Shown piece by piece: positions 1 through 8,266 of a stretch of DNA of 64,000 nucleotides; position 1 is the first letter of the stretch; the number at the start of each line of letters is the position of its first letter. The stretch spans positions 806,001 to 870,000 of the forward strand of contig CAWJKP010000002.1 of assembly GCA_963843465.1 (NCBI GenBank), given 5' to 3'. The translations under genes and the position numbers were made by a program. Source of the stretch: CAWJKP01 sp963843465. GTDB lineage: Bacteria > Planctomycetota > Planctomycetia > Pirellulales > Thermoguttaceae. A model generated the notes under the pieces. It did not search any database. It was given only the letters and a program-made list of their open reading frames with translations, and was not told the DNA's origin.

Positions 1-1
1 C

Positions 2-865
2 GTCGTGAAGGCCGACGGGCTGGCGGCCGGCAAGGGGGTGATCGTCTGCGACGGCCGGGAGCAGGCGATCCAAGCGGTCAATCGCATCGCGCGGGACAGG
101 GAGTTCGGCGCGGCGGGCGACCGGCTGGTGATCGAGGAGCGGCTCCACGGCCAGGAGGCCAGCGTGCTGGCGATCACCGACGGCCAGACGATCCTGCCGC
201 TCCAGCCCGCCCAGGACCACAAGCCGGCCTACGATAACGACCAGGGCCCGAACACGGGGGGCATGGGGGCCTATTGTCCCGCGCCGCTGGTGGACGACGC
301 CGCGATGCGCTGGATCGAGGAACACATCCTCGTGCCCACGGTACACGCCATGAAGCGCTCCCGGCGGCCCTTCCGCGGCGTGCTTTACGCCGGGCTGATG
401 ATGACCAACCAGGGGCCGAAGGTGCTGGAGTACAATGTCCGCTTCGGCGATCCCGAGTGTCAGCCGCTGTTGATGCGCTTGAAGACCGACCTCTTGGAAG
501 TTCTGCTGGCGACCGTGGAGGGCCGCCTGGAACAGGTCGGTCCCCTGGAATGGGATCAAAGGCCGGCGGTCTGCGTGGTGATGGCCAGTGAAGGCTATCC
601 GGGCAGCTACCCCACGGGCTTGCCGATCCGCGGCCTGGATGAGGTGGAAGCCCTGCCGGGCGTCAAGGTGTTCCACGCCGGCACCAAGCTGGAAGGCGGC
701 CGGGCATTGACCAGCGGCGGCCGGGTGCTGGGCGTGACCGCACTGGGCGCTACGATCGCCCAAGCAAAACTGCACGCCTATTCGGGGGTTAAGAAGATCC
801 GCTGGCCGGGAGCCTGGTGCCGCAAGGACATCGCCGACAAGGCGATATCGGGTCTTAGGTCTTAG
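2..865 (+). CDS. purD: Phosphoribosylamine-glycine ligase, 5' truncated by window edge
   Basis: ATP-grasp ligase joining glycine to 5-phosphoribosylamine in cytosolic purine synthesis. The window opens inside the ATP-grasp domain at VVKADGLAAGKGV, so roughly the first 130 residues of a normal ~420-residue protein are missing. The metal-binding stretch LEYNVRFGDPECQ and the closing segment GRVLGVTALG are both present and typical of PurD. The last four codons and the TAG stop (GLRS-stop) are read from a GGTCTTA heptamer array rather than from a conserved tail. Identification is firm; the N-terminus cannot be judged. Confidence 0.95.
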   Translation, partial: VVKADGLAAGKGVIVCDGREQAIQAVNRIARDREFGAAGDRLVIEERLHGQEASVLAITDGQTILPLQPAQDHKPAYDNDQGPNTGGMGAYCPAPLVDDAAMRWIEEHILVPTVHAMKRSRRPFRGVLYAGLMMTNQGPKVLEYNVRFGDPECQPLLMRLKTDLLEVLLATVEGRLEQVGPLEWDQRPAVCVVMASEGYPGSYPTGLPIRGLDEVEALPGVKVFHAGTKLEGGRALTSGGRVLGVTALGATIAQAKLHAYSGVKKIRWPGAWCRKDIADKAISGLRS

Positions 866-930
866 GTCTTGGGTCTTGGGTCTTAGGTCTTGGGTTCCGA
901 ATCCAAGACCGAAGACCCAAGACCTCAAGA
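851..930. repeat. Heptamer array GGTCTTR with inverted arm
   Basis: Seven-base units GGTCTTA/GGTCTTG run head to tail from 851 to about 899. They are followed by the complementary units AAGACCG, AAGACCC and AAGACCT to 930, so the RNA could fold into a long hairpin. The array begins inside the purD reading frame and supplies its stop codon. It lies between purD and the next gene and might act as a terminator. Confidence 0.8.
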
Positions 931-962
931 AACGTCAAGTGTGGATGCAGAGGAGAGTTTCG

Positions 963-1271
963 ATGATCGCAGTCGTGGCGTGTATTGAAGTCGTGCCAGG
1001 GCGCCGGGACGATTTTCTACGGGAGTTCCGCAAACTGGTTCCCCAGGTCCGTGCCGAGGCCGGCTGCCTGGAATACGCTCCCATGCTGGACCTGCCGACG
1101 AGCATCGGCGGCCAGGCGCCGGTGGGGGAGAACCTGGTCACGGTGTTGGAGAAATGGGCCAGTGTCGAGGCCCTCGAAGCGCACCTCATGGCCCCTCACA
1201 TGGTCGCCTACCGCAAGGTCGCCAAGGACCTCGTGCAGGGCATGACGCTGCGGATCTTGACGCCCGCGTGA
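963..1271 (+). CDS. ABM-domain (antibiotic biosynthesis monooxygenase-like) protein
   Basis: A 102-residue cytosolic protein of the dimeric alpha-beta barrel ABM family, related to putative quinol monooxygenases such as YgiN. Typical features are the opening strand MIAVVACIEVVPGRRDDF, the central GCLEYAP and the closing EKWASVEALEAHLMAPHM. The length is normal for the family. ATG 963 is chosen because GGAG lies about ten bases upstream and the conserved first strand begins there; upstream in-frame codons fall in the heptamer array. Substrate and cofactor cannot be told from sequence. No operon partner is evident. Confidence 0.85.
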   Translation: MIAVVACIEVVPGRRDDFLREFRKLVPQVRAEAGCLEYAPMLDLPTSIGGQAPVGENLVTVLEKWASVEALEAHLMAPHMVAYRKVAKDLVQGMTLRILTPA

Positions 1272-1342
1272 GCGGCTACTTTTCCCGGCAGGCGTTTCCG
1301 CCTACACTCAGGGGTGAAGCGGCGTTGCGGCTTCCGATCGAG

Positions 1343-1414
1343 CCCCCTCTCCCTCCGGGAGATCGTCGGGGTGAGTGCGTCCCCCTCTCTCCGGGAGAGG
1401 GCAGGGGTGAGGGG
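1343..1414. repeat. CCCTCTCCCGGAGGGAGAGGG-type palindromic repeat
   Basis: Contains CCCTCTCTCCGGGAGAGGG and an imperfect partner copy, with flanking GGGGTGAG arms. Related copies occur at 8196-8235 and 14010-14050, where CCCTCTCCCGGAGGGAGAG is preceded by CCCCTCACCCC. All three lie just upstream of, or beside, gene starts or ends. Likely a dispersed REP-like element. Confidence 0.75.
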
Positions 1415-1422
1415 AATCTACG

Positions 1423-4221
1423 ATGGATGAACCATGCTCCCTCCACAAAGCCGGCGTGGCCGCCTGGGCTAACCGAGTCGCACCCCTTTGCCCAGGCGGC
1501 CGTGCCGGGCGCTGTCTGCTCGTTTGCCTGATGGTGTTGGTGATGGTGCCGGGTTGTCGCGGCTGTTTCCGCCTGAAGACCCCCGAAGAAATAGCGGCGG
1601 CGAAGAAAAAGGCCGAGGAAGAAGAGAAGCGGCGAAAAGAGAAGAAGCCCGACTACGAGATCGCCGCCGACATGCGCTTCCGTCCGGGCCTGCCGGTCAA
1701 CGAGCTGGACCGCTGGGGCAAGGGGTCGGACCCGGCGGACACGGAGTCCGAGGGGGACGCCCGGCGACGGGGCAGAGACGATGCGAGCTGGTACAAACCG
1801 GGCCATTGGATGTGCGGCATGTTGTCGGCGCGGGCCAACAACTTCAGCGTCTACGGCGACCTCGAGACGACGGCCGTCCACGGGCAGCACGAGCCGGCGT
1901 ACCTTACGGGGATGCCGTTCCATGCCCGGGCGACGCGGCCGATCTCGTTGGAACAGGGGAAGCTTCGCGTGCTGGAGACGGTATTCTATATGCCGCCCGG
2001 CGTGGAGAACCCGCTGGTCGACTGCCGCATTACGGCACGCCAAGGAGTGGGCGGCCAGATCGACGTGCCGGAGGGTATCCACGTGATGCCGCCCTACCAG
2101 TACCATTTCGTGGTCCTGGCCCGGTCGCCGTCCCGCTATAACTTCCTCACGGACCTCGATACGGTGCGGATGCCCAGCGATCTGAGCGACTGGCGGCAGA
2201 TGGCCTACTACCGCATCGTGCTGTTGGACGGCGCGAGGCCCCCGCCGCTGCCGGACTTCGGCCTCTTCTGGACGACTGTCGCCTACCTGCTCTGGGACGA
2301 CGCCGATCCCTCGTCGCTGAACTCCGATCAGCGGCAGGCCCTGCTGGACTGGCTGCACTGGGGCGGCCAGTTGATCCTCAGCGGCCCGGACACGATCGAA
2401 GGTCTGCAAACGAGCTTTCTCAAGGACTACCTGCCGGCCACCTCGCCCGGCGCGGGGAAGCTGACCGACAAGGATCTGTCGGAGATCAACCAGCATTGGA
2501 CGCTCCCTGGCCACGAGCCGCTGCGAGCGGTCGCCCGCGGCGCGTGGACCTCCGTGCGGCTGCAGAAGCAGGCCGAGGCGCGGGCCGTTCCCGGCACCGG
2601 TTCCCTGGTGCTCCAGCGGCGCGTGGGCCGGGGGCGGGTGGTGCTCACCGCCTTCCGCCTCAACGAGAGCGAGCTTCGCGCCTGGCGGAGCTTCGACGGC
2701 TTCTTCAACGGCGCCATCCTCGGCCGGCCGCCGCGGAAGTTTTCCTCTTCCTGGCAGCAGGTCACCTGGGCCGACCATCCCGAGCTGCAATACGATCCCT
2801 GCCGGCTTTGCCAGTTGCGCTACTTCTCCCGCGACGCCGGCCGCCGGCTGACGCTCTACGATCCGAACAACGCCAGCTTTCCGCAGCTCCCGGCTTCAGT
2901 CGCCGATCCACAGCCGGCCTCGGACGTGGCCTCCTGGAACGACTTCAGCGAGACAGCCAATCTGGTGCGGAAGTCGCTGAAGACGGCCGCCTTGCTGGAG
3001 GCGCCGCCGCGGAGCTTCGTGCTCTGGTTCTTGGGCGGGTACCTGGTGGTGCTGGTGCCGGTGAACTGGTTTCTGTTCCGGCTGATCGGCCGGGTAGAAT
3101 GGGCCTGGGTGGCGGCGCCGTTGGTGGCCGTGGCCTGCTCGCTGATCGTGATCCGCCTGGCGCGGCTGGACATCGGCTTCGCCCGGGCTCGCTTCGAGGT
3201 CGACGTGCTGGAGATGCAGGGTCAATACGCCCGGGCCCACCTGACCCGCTACGTCGCCCTCTACACCTCGCTGACCACCGACTACACGCTCCACGCCGAC
3301 ACTCTGGGCGCCCAGTTCCAGCCCTTCTCTCCCCTGGAGCCCGCCGAGCCGGGCCAGCCGCGCAAAGAGGTCTTCAACCAGGAAGAGCGCCAACTTCAGT
3401 ACCTTTACGGAAACGACGTGACGATGGAAGGACTCCGCGTCCGCTCCAACACCACCGGGCTGGCCCACGCCGAAGAGATGCGCGACATGGGCGGGCCGAT
3501 CACGCTCGCTCGCGCCGGCGACGGGACGGATCGGGTGACCAACGGCACCACCTCGAAGCTCCAGGGAACGCTCGTCGCGCGGTGGGCGGGCAACGGCCGC
3601 GCCGAGGTCGCCTGGGTGGGAACCCTCGACCCGGGACAGTCTGCGCCCTTGGAGTTTCAGCCGGCCAGGCAGCAATCGCCAGCGGCGTTAGCCCCGGCGG
3701 CCACGCCGGCCCGCGCCGCCGATGCGGCCGGCTGGCAGCGGGCCTGGAACCAATCGACGATCAGCGCCGACCGGAGCACGCCGGGGGAACTGTGTCTGGG
3801 ACGCTTGCTGCGAATGGCGGTCGGGGATGAGCCGCCGGTGCAACCGCCGCCGAGTCCGAAGAGTGAGGGGCAGAACGCGGGGCCGCTGATGCCACCGGGG
3901 TCGCGGCCGTCCTACGGTCGCAGTTCGCCGTACCCTCCGGGGAACCCGACGGAGCCAGGGCTGCTCGGGGAGAGCGTCGATCTTTCCTTGGAGCCGGGCG
4001 AGGTGCGGCTGGTGGCCTGGTCGACCGAGGAATACGCCGGCGTCGAGATCCGGCCCAAGGCGCCTCAGTCGCACCAGGCCTCGGTGATCGTGGCCCACCT
4101 GGCCTACCAGCCGACGACCCAGGCCCAACGCGACGAGAACCAGCGCCCCCCGAACGACGCGGACGCCGCCCCGGCCGCGCCGGCAGATCCAGGCCAGCCC
4201 ATGAGCGCTGATGGAAACTGA
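1423..4221 (+). CDS. Large exporter-associated membrane protein
   Basis: A 932-residue envelope protein. A hydrophobic, signal-like stretch ending in VPGCRGC (about residues 30-50) is followed by a charged Lys/Glu segment and a long soluble region. That region includes a GATase-like part (LLDWLHWGGQLILSG, about 307-321). Two membrane spans lie near 528-580 (WFLGGYLVVLVPVNWFLF; AWVAAPLVAVACSLIVIRLA), followed by a beta-rich C-terminal half. It resembles the protein at 44380-46970, and both precede an ABC ATPase, so a role with an ABC-2-type exporter is likely. The first ~30 residues run through a GC palindrome (1453-1506), so a later start is possible. The exact function is unknown. Confidence 0.7.
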   Translation: MDEPCSLHKAGVAAWANRVAPLCPGGRAGRCLLVCLMVLVMVPGCRGCFRLKTPEEIAAAKKKAEEEEKRRKEKKPDYEIAADMRFRPGLPVNELDRWGKGSDPADTESEGDARRRGRDDASWYKPGHWMCGMLSARANNFSVYGDLETTAVHGQHEPAYLTGMPFHARATRPISLEQGKLRVLETVFYMPPGVENPLVDCRITARQGVGGQIDVPEGIHVMPPYQYHFVVLARSPSRYNFLTDLDTVRMPSDLSDWRQMAYYRIVLLDGARPPPLPDFGLFWTTVAYLLWDDADPSSLNSDQRQALLDWLHWGGQLILSGPDTIEGLQTSFLKDYLPATSPGAGKLTDKDLSEINQHWTLPGHEPLRAVARGAWTSVRLQKQAEARAVPGTGSLVLQRRVGRGRVVLTAFRLNESELRAWRSFDGFFNGAILGRPPRKFSSSWQQVTWADHPELQYDPCRLCQLRYFSRDAGRRLTLYDPNNASFPQLPASVADPQPASDVASWNDFSETANLVRKSLKTAALLEAPPRSFVLWFLGGYLVVLVPVNWFLFRLIGRVEWAWVAAPLVAVACSLIVIRLARLDIGFARARFEVDVLEMQGQYARAHLTRYVALYTSLTTDYTLHADTLGAQFQPFSPLEPAEPGQPRKEVFNQEERQLQYLYGNDVTMEGLRVRSNTTGLAHAEEMRDMGGPITLARAGDGTDRVTNGTTSKLQGTLVARWAGNGRAEVAWVGTLDPGQSAPLEFQPARQQSPAALAPAATPARAADAAGWQRAWNQSTISADRSTPGELCLGRLLRMAVGDEPPVQPPPSPKSEGQNAGPLMPPGSRPSYGRSSPYPPGNPTEPGLLGESVDLSLEPGEVRLVAWSTEEYAGVEIRPKAPQSHQASVIVAHLAYQPTTQAQRDENQRPPNDADAAPAAPADPGQPMSADGN
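1453..1506. repeat. In-frame palindrome, GCGTGGCCGCC family
   Basis: GGCGTGGCCGCCTGGGC is mirrored downstream by CCCAGGCGGCCGTGCC across a short loop. It lies inside the reading frame of the membrane protein and encodes GVAAWAN and CPGGRAG. Related units lie in coding DNA at about 3686-3711, 17777-17826, 45484-45543 and 46137-46152, and in intergenic DNA near 26377-26402. Confidence 0.7.
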
Positions 4222-4234
4222 GGCCGGAAGGGAT

Positions 4235-4298
4235 TCGAGATTCGAGATTCGAGATTCGAGACTTGAGACTTGAGACTTGAGATTTGAGATTTGGGATT
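4235..4298. repeat. Heptamer array GAGATTC/GAGACTT/GAGATTT
   Basis: Nine consecutive seven-base units drift gradually from GAGATTC through GAGACTT to GAGATTT and GGGATTT. The array lies just after the membrane protein stop. The same motif returns inside the next gene (4699-4734) and after it (4963-4998). Confidence 0.85.
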
Positions 4299-4398
4299 TC
4301 TCGTTGCGAGCCCCAAGACCAACCTCTCGAATCGGAGATTTCAGATCGAATCGAGGGGTCGATCTGTTGCCCGAAACGCAGCAACGGATGTTAGCGAC

Positions 4399-4947
4399 AT
4401 GAAATACGAGCGATTCGAGGACTTGCCGGTCTGGAAGTCGGCCATCGAGTTGGCCGAGCGGGTGTACGGTCTCACGCGACGCCGCTTCTTCGCCCAGGCC
4501 GGCGACTTGCGCGACCAGATACGCCGCGCCGCGCTGTCCGTTTCCAACAACAGCGCCGAGGGTTTTGAACGCGGCTCGACTGCCGAACTACTGGCCTATT
4601 TGTACATTGCCCGCGGGTCGGCCGGCGAGGTCCGCTCGATGCTCCGTTTCAGCCTTCGCCTGCTCAATTCCGCGGAGGTCGCGCCAGGCTTGCCGGAATC
4701 CGAAATCTCAGATCTCAGATCTGAAATCTCCGCCATCATTCCCCTGGCCGAGTCCTGTTCCCGTCAAATCCGCGCCTGGGCCGATAGTCTGCAAAACACC
4801 AACATCAAGGGCCAACGTCACCTCACTGATGAAACCCGTCGCCAGTACGATTCCGGCAAGCGCGCGGCGGCCTTTCAGCAGGAAATCCAGCAGCGTTTTC
4901 GCCAATCGCACCCCGAGTTCTTTCCCAACCTCCCCGACGAATTGTAA
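4399..4947 (+). CDS. Four-helix bundle protein (S23/23S rRNA IVP family) with internal heptamer insert
   Basis: A 182-residue member of the family first found in 23S rRNA intervening sequences (TIGR02436). It opens with YERFEDLPVWKSAIELAERV and has the family hallmark LRDQIRRAALSVSNNSAEGF. Helix three carries the segment SEISDLRSEISA, encoded by an AGATCT-type heptamer array at 4699-4734, the same kind of DNA found on both sides of the gene. It appears to be an in-frame insertion in a loop. ATG 4399 is the family start; the 36 upstream in-frame codons are repeat-derived. The molecular role of this family outside rRNA genes is unknown. It separates the membrane protein from its ABC ATPase. Confidence 0.85.
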   Translation: MKYERFEDLPVWKSAIELAERVYGLTRRRFFAQAGDLRDQIRRAALSVSNNSAEGFERGSTAELLAYLYIARGSAGEVRSMLRFSLRLLNSAEVAPGLPESEISDLRSEISAIIPLAESCSRQIRAWADSLQNTNIKGQRHLTDETRRQYDSGKRAAAFQQEIQQRFRQSHPEFFPNLPDEL

Positions 4948-4962
4948 ACCACTTGGGCCAAT

Positions 4963-4998
4963 CTGAAATCTGAGATCTGAAATCTGAGATCCAAAATA
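4963..4998. repeat. Heptamer array AATCTGA/GATCTGA
   Basis: Five seven-base units, alternating AATCTGA and GATCTGA, fill the gap between the S23-type gene and the ABC ATPase start. They match the heptamers inside the S23-type gene. Confidence 0.8.
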
Positions 4999-5000
4999 CG

Positions 5001-5926
5001 ATGATCGAACTCGTCAACTTTACCAAGCGCTACGGCAATCTCTTGGCGGTCGACCAGTTGAGCCTGAAGATCGCGCCGGGCGAGATGTTCGGCTTCATCG
5101 GTCCCAACGGCGCCGGCAAGAGCACCTCGATCCGCTTCCTGGCGACGCTCTTGAAGGCCACCGGCGGCGAGGGGATCGTCAACGGCTACAGCGTCACCAG
5201 GCAGCCGCTGCTGGTCCGCCGCAGCATCGGCTACATGCCCGACAACTTCGGCGTCTACGACGGCATGAAGGTCTGGGAGTTCCTCGACTTCTTCGCCGTG
5301 GCCTACCAGATTCCCCGCTCTCGCCGCAAGCAGGTGATCGGCGACGTGCTGGAGCTGCTGGACCTGACCGTCAAGCGCGACGACTTCGTCAACGGGCTGT
5401 CGCGGGGCATGAAGCAGCGGCTCTGCCTGGCCAAGACCCTGGTCCACGACCCGCCCGTGTTGATCCTCGACGAGCCCTCCAGCGGCCTGGATCCCGCGCC
5501 CGCGTGGAAGTCAAGGCCCTGCTCAAAGAGCTCCGCCGCATGGGCAAGACGATCCTTATCTCCAGCCACATCCTCACCGAGCTGGCCGACTGCTGCACCT
5601 CGATCGGGATCATCGAGCGCGGCAAACTCTTGATGCAGGGGCCGATCGACGAGGTCTACCGCCGCATCCAGCGAAACCGCATCATCACCATCAAGTTCCT
5701 GGACAGCGCCGATCTGGGGCTCTCCGTGATCCGCAGCTTCCCCGAGACCCGCAACGTCCACGTCGACGGCAATCGCGTGACCGTCGAGCTGGCCGCCGAC
5801 GACGCCCAGGTGGCCGATCTGCTCCAGCGGCTCGTGGCCGGCGGCCTGCGGATGCACTCCTTCGCCGACAAGGAGCCCACGTTGGAGGACGTTTTCATGC
5901 TGGTTACCAAGGGGGCCGTGGCGTGA
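5001..5926 (+). CDS. ABC transporter ATP-binding protein, frameshifted after Walker B
   Basis: ATPase of an ABC-2-type exporter, about 308 residues if read through. Walker A is GPNGAGKST (about 35-43), the signature is LSRGMKQRL (about 133) and Walker B/D-loop is LILDEPSSGLDP (about 155). Directly after GLDP the frame breaks near 5497-5512. The rest (VEVKALLKELRRMGKTILISSHIL and the C-terminal domain) continues one base back, consistent with loss of one C from a CCCC run. ATG 5001 follows a heptamer array. No permease gene follows. The paralogue at 46979 breaks at the same codon, so sequence error is likely in both. Confidence 0.88.
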
Positions 5927-5929
5927 GGG

Positions 5930-6010
5930 GTGGCGAGTGGCTAGTGGCTAGTGGTTGGTGGTTGGTGGTTGGTGGCTAGTGGTTGGTGATCAGTGATTGG
6001 TGGTCGGTGG
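5930..6010. repeat. Heptamer array GTGGNNN
   Basis: About eleven seven-base units such as GTGGCTA, GTGGTTG, GTGATCA and GTGGTCG start right after the ABC ATPase stop. Shorter arrays or complements of the same family lie at 18661-18727, 20263-20298, 28722-28764 and 42582-42612. Confidence 0.8.
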
Positions 6011-6019
6011 CGAAGCGGC

Positions 6020-6111
6020 TCAGCCCCGAGGGGGCACGACTCGATAGCCCAGGGCGCAGCCCTGGGGGGCGAATACCCCAAGAACCCCCGAAGCCCTGAA
6101 AGGGCGCGACA
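6020..6111. repeat. REP-like element (CAGCCCCGAAGGGGC family), diverged copy
   Basis: Contains CAGCCCCGAGGGGGCACGA, then CGATAGCCCAGGGCGCAGCC and a GCCCTGAAAGGGC hairpin. It matches the elements at 37981, 39017 and, inverted, 39632 that surround the REP-associated transposase. This copy is about 33 kb from the transposase. The rest of the 5927-6284 gap holds no convincing gene. Confidence 0.75.
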
Positions 6112-6284
6112 GCCTCGCCACGGGCGCGCGCGGTAGCGCCCCGTCGGCGTTGGCCGTTTGGAGGAAGAGATCCACCCTCTTGTGGAACCGAACGCCACCC
6201 CTCATACTCAAACTGTCGCCCTTCGTGACACTGGATAGGTTTGCCCGTGCCGAGGCCCACAAGGCGAAGCGAAAGGAACTAGCC

Positions 6285-7875
6285 ATGCAACGCAAGTCAA
6301 CTGCGGGATTCTGGCTACTGATTACGGCGTGCAGCATGGTCCAGGGCTGCTCCGGCGCGGCCGCTGTGCCCGTGGTAGATCGCCCACCGGCCGTGACCGC
6401 CGGCACGCAAGAACTCGCCTTGGCGCAGTCGTCCAACGGCGATTTTGCCATCGATCTGTACTGGCAATTGGCAGCGGAGCGGCCGGGGGCAAACATCTTC
6501 TTTTCGCCGTTCTCCATTTCCACCGCATTGCTGATCGTGACCGAAGGCGCAAGCGGGGAAACCGCCGAGCAGATGGGCAAGGTACTGCGCGTTCCTAAGT
6601 CGCTGCGTAGCACGGGCCCGCAAGCCGCTTCGCTGCCCTGGCAGCTTGCAGGGCTCCACAAGGGGCAGGCGGCCCTTTGCTATCGGCTCAGCCCCGAGCC
6701 GATTTCGCCGCAACTCCGCGACAAGATCTCACGGCTGCGAGACGAACTCGCGGCGGCGAATAGCCGAACTGCCGCTCTGGAAAACTCCGGGAAGTGGGGA
6801 GAGGCCAGGCAATCCCATGCCGCCGCCCAGAAGCTCGCCGATGAGCTGAACCCGCTGCTCAAAGCGGTGGAACCTTATGAATGGCGAGCAGCCAGCGCGC
6901 TCTGGGGCGAGAAAACCTATCCCTTTCGCTCCTCGTTTCTCGACACGATCCACGCGTTTTACGGCAGCGTGGTGTTCCCCGTCGATTTCCGCTCGGGCGC
7001 CGATGCTGCACGGCAACAGATCAACGATTGGGTGGCCCGGCAGACCCACGACCGGATCAAGGATCTCCTGCGCGTCGGCGACGTGGATTCCTACACGCGG
7101 CTGGTCATCACCAATGCGGTCTATTTCAAAGGCGAATGGTTGGAACCATTCGACGCCTCGTCGACTCGCCCCGCGGACTTCCATCTGTCCGACGGCAGGA
7201 GCGTTCCCACGCCCATGATGTCGAAATGTATTGACGGTTCGGCTGGCTACGGGGCGTTCAACGGCGACGGCACGGCCTTCGACACGCCGCGAGAGATACC
7301 CGTGGACCTGCCCGACAACGACCCTTCGCTTTACCCCGACGCGCGGCTTTACGGCGGTCCGGCTGGCGTACAAAGGGGGCAAGCTCTTTATGGTGATGAT
7401 CGTCCCGCAATCGGCCGCAGGGCTGGGCCAGTTGGAGCGGCGCCTGCCCTCCACGGGACTAAAACCCTGGATCGACCGGATTGCCGATCGGGCGGTGATC
7501 GTGAACGTACCCAAGTTCAAGTTGGAAACCGAATACTCCTTGGAGAAATCGCTCCAGGCGATGGGCATGGTGCGGGCCTTCAACCAGCCGGGCCGCCCGG
7601 ACGGCGCCCAGTTCGACCGCATGACGGCCAGCCACGACCCGGCCCACCAATTGTTCATCTCGGTCGTCCGCCATAAAGCATTCGTCGAGGTGAACGAAAA
7701 GGGGACCGAAGCGGCGGCAGCCACGGGCTTGGCAATGGCAGAGGCGTCGAAACCTGAACGACGCACCTTCATTCCGACCTTTTGGGCCGACAAACCGTTT
7801 CTACTGGCGATCTGCGACACCGACACCCACAGTATTCTTTTCCTCGGCCGCCTCCTAAGCCCGCAAGGGCGCTGA
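6285..7875 (+). CDS. Serpin-family protease inhibitor lipoprotein, frameshifted
   Basis: A bacterial serpin, about 530 residues if read through, exported as a probable lipoprotein (signal ending MVQGC). Serpin landmarks are NIFFSPFSISTAL, VITNAVYFKGEW, YKGGKLFMVMIVP and the C-terminal FLLAICDTDTHSILFLGRL. A Glu/Lys/Ala-rich insertion of roughly 70 residues (about 130-200) precedes the helix D-E region. The hinge GTEAAAATG is ideal for an inhibitory serpin, and counting from it places Ala-Ser at P1-P1', suggesting an elastase-like target. Near 7335-7372 the frame moves by one base (gain of one or loss of two). ATG 6285 has AAGGA upstream and gives the lipobox; earlier in-frame codons lie in repeat DNA. 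Confidence 0.88.
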
Positions 7876-7915
7876 TGGTGCGAGTTAAGACCGGCGAATC
7901 AATATCTGTCGGATT

Positions 7916-7966
7916 GTCGCCTTTCGCTCCGCGAAAGCCGCGTTCTTTCGCGGAGCGAAAGGCGAC
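7916..7966. repeat. Palindromic element with 22-base arms (CTTTCGCTCCGCGAAAG)
   Basis: Arms 7916-7937 and 7945-7966 are perfect inverted copies of GTCGCCTTTCGCTCCGCG plus AAAG around a 7-base loop. A second copy with the same arms and a longer loop is at 28891-28971. The remainder of 7876-8266 holds a CCCTCTCCC repeat (8196-8235) and a GGGCAGGGCAGGGG motif near 8130, with no convincing gene. Confidence 0.88.
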
Positions 7967-8266
7967 ACTTGTTTCTGCGTCGGTCCTTACTGCTGCGGGC
8001 CGGTGTTTTGGAACCTGTGCCCGCCTCCCAGGCAGCCCGCCGCTGCCGGTGCCTCACCCATTTTGGACGCCCGCCGATTTGACGACATGCTCAGGAACGT
8101 TCCAAGTATTCAACCGTTACACTTGGCAGCGGGGCAGGGCAGGGGGCGCACCGATGACCGAGGGAGAACAGAGGAATTGCCGAGTCTCTGGTAGGTTCCC
8201 CTCACCCCGACCCTCTCCCGGAGGGAGAGGGGGCTGGCAGACCGGCCAAAATGAAAGGCAGATCCG

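Noticed and set aside
1276..2790. A 504-residue minus-strand frame opposite the membrane protein
   Set aside because: Arg/Gly/Pro-rich shadow frame typical of high-GC DNA; the plus-strand gene has signal, membrane spans and a paralogue.
5490..5515. Programmed frameshifting in the ABC ATPase
   Set aside because: No slippery heptamer or downstream structure was evident; loss of one C from a C run explains it. Kept only as a low-level check because the paralogue breaks at the same place.
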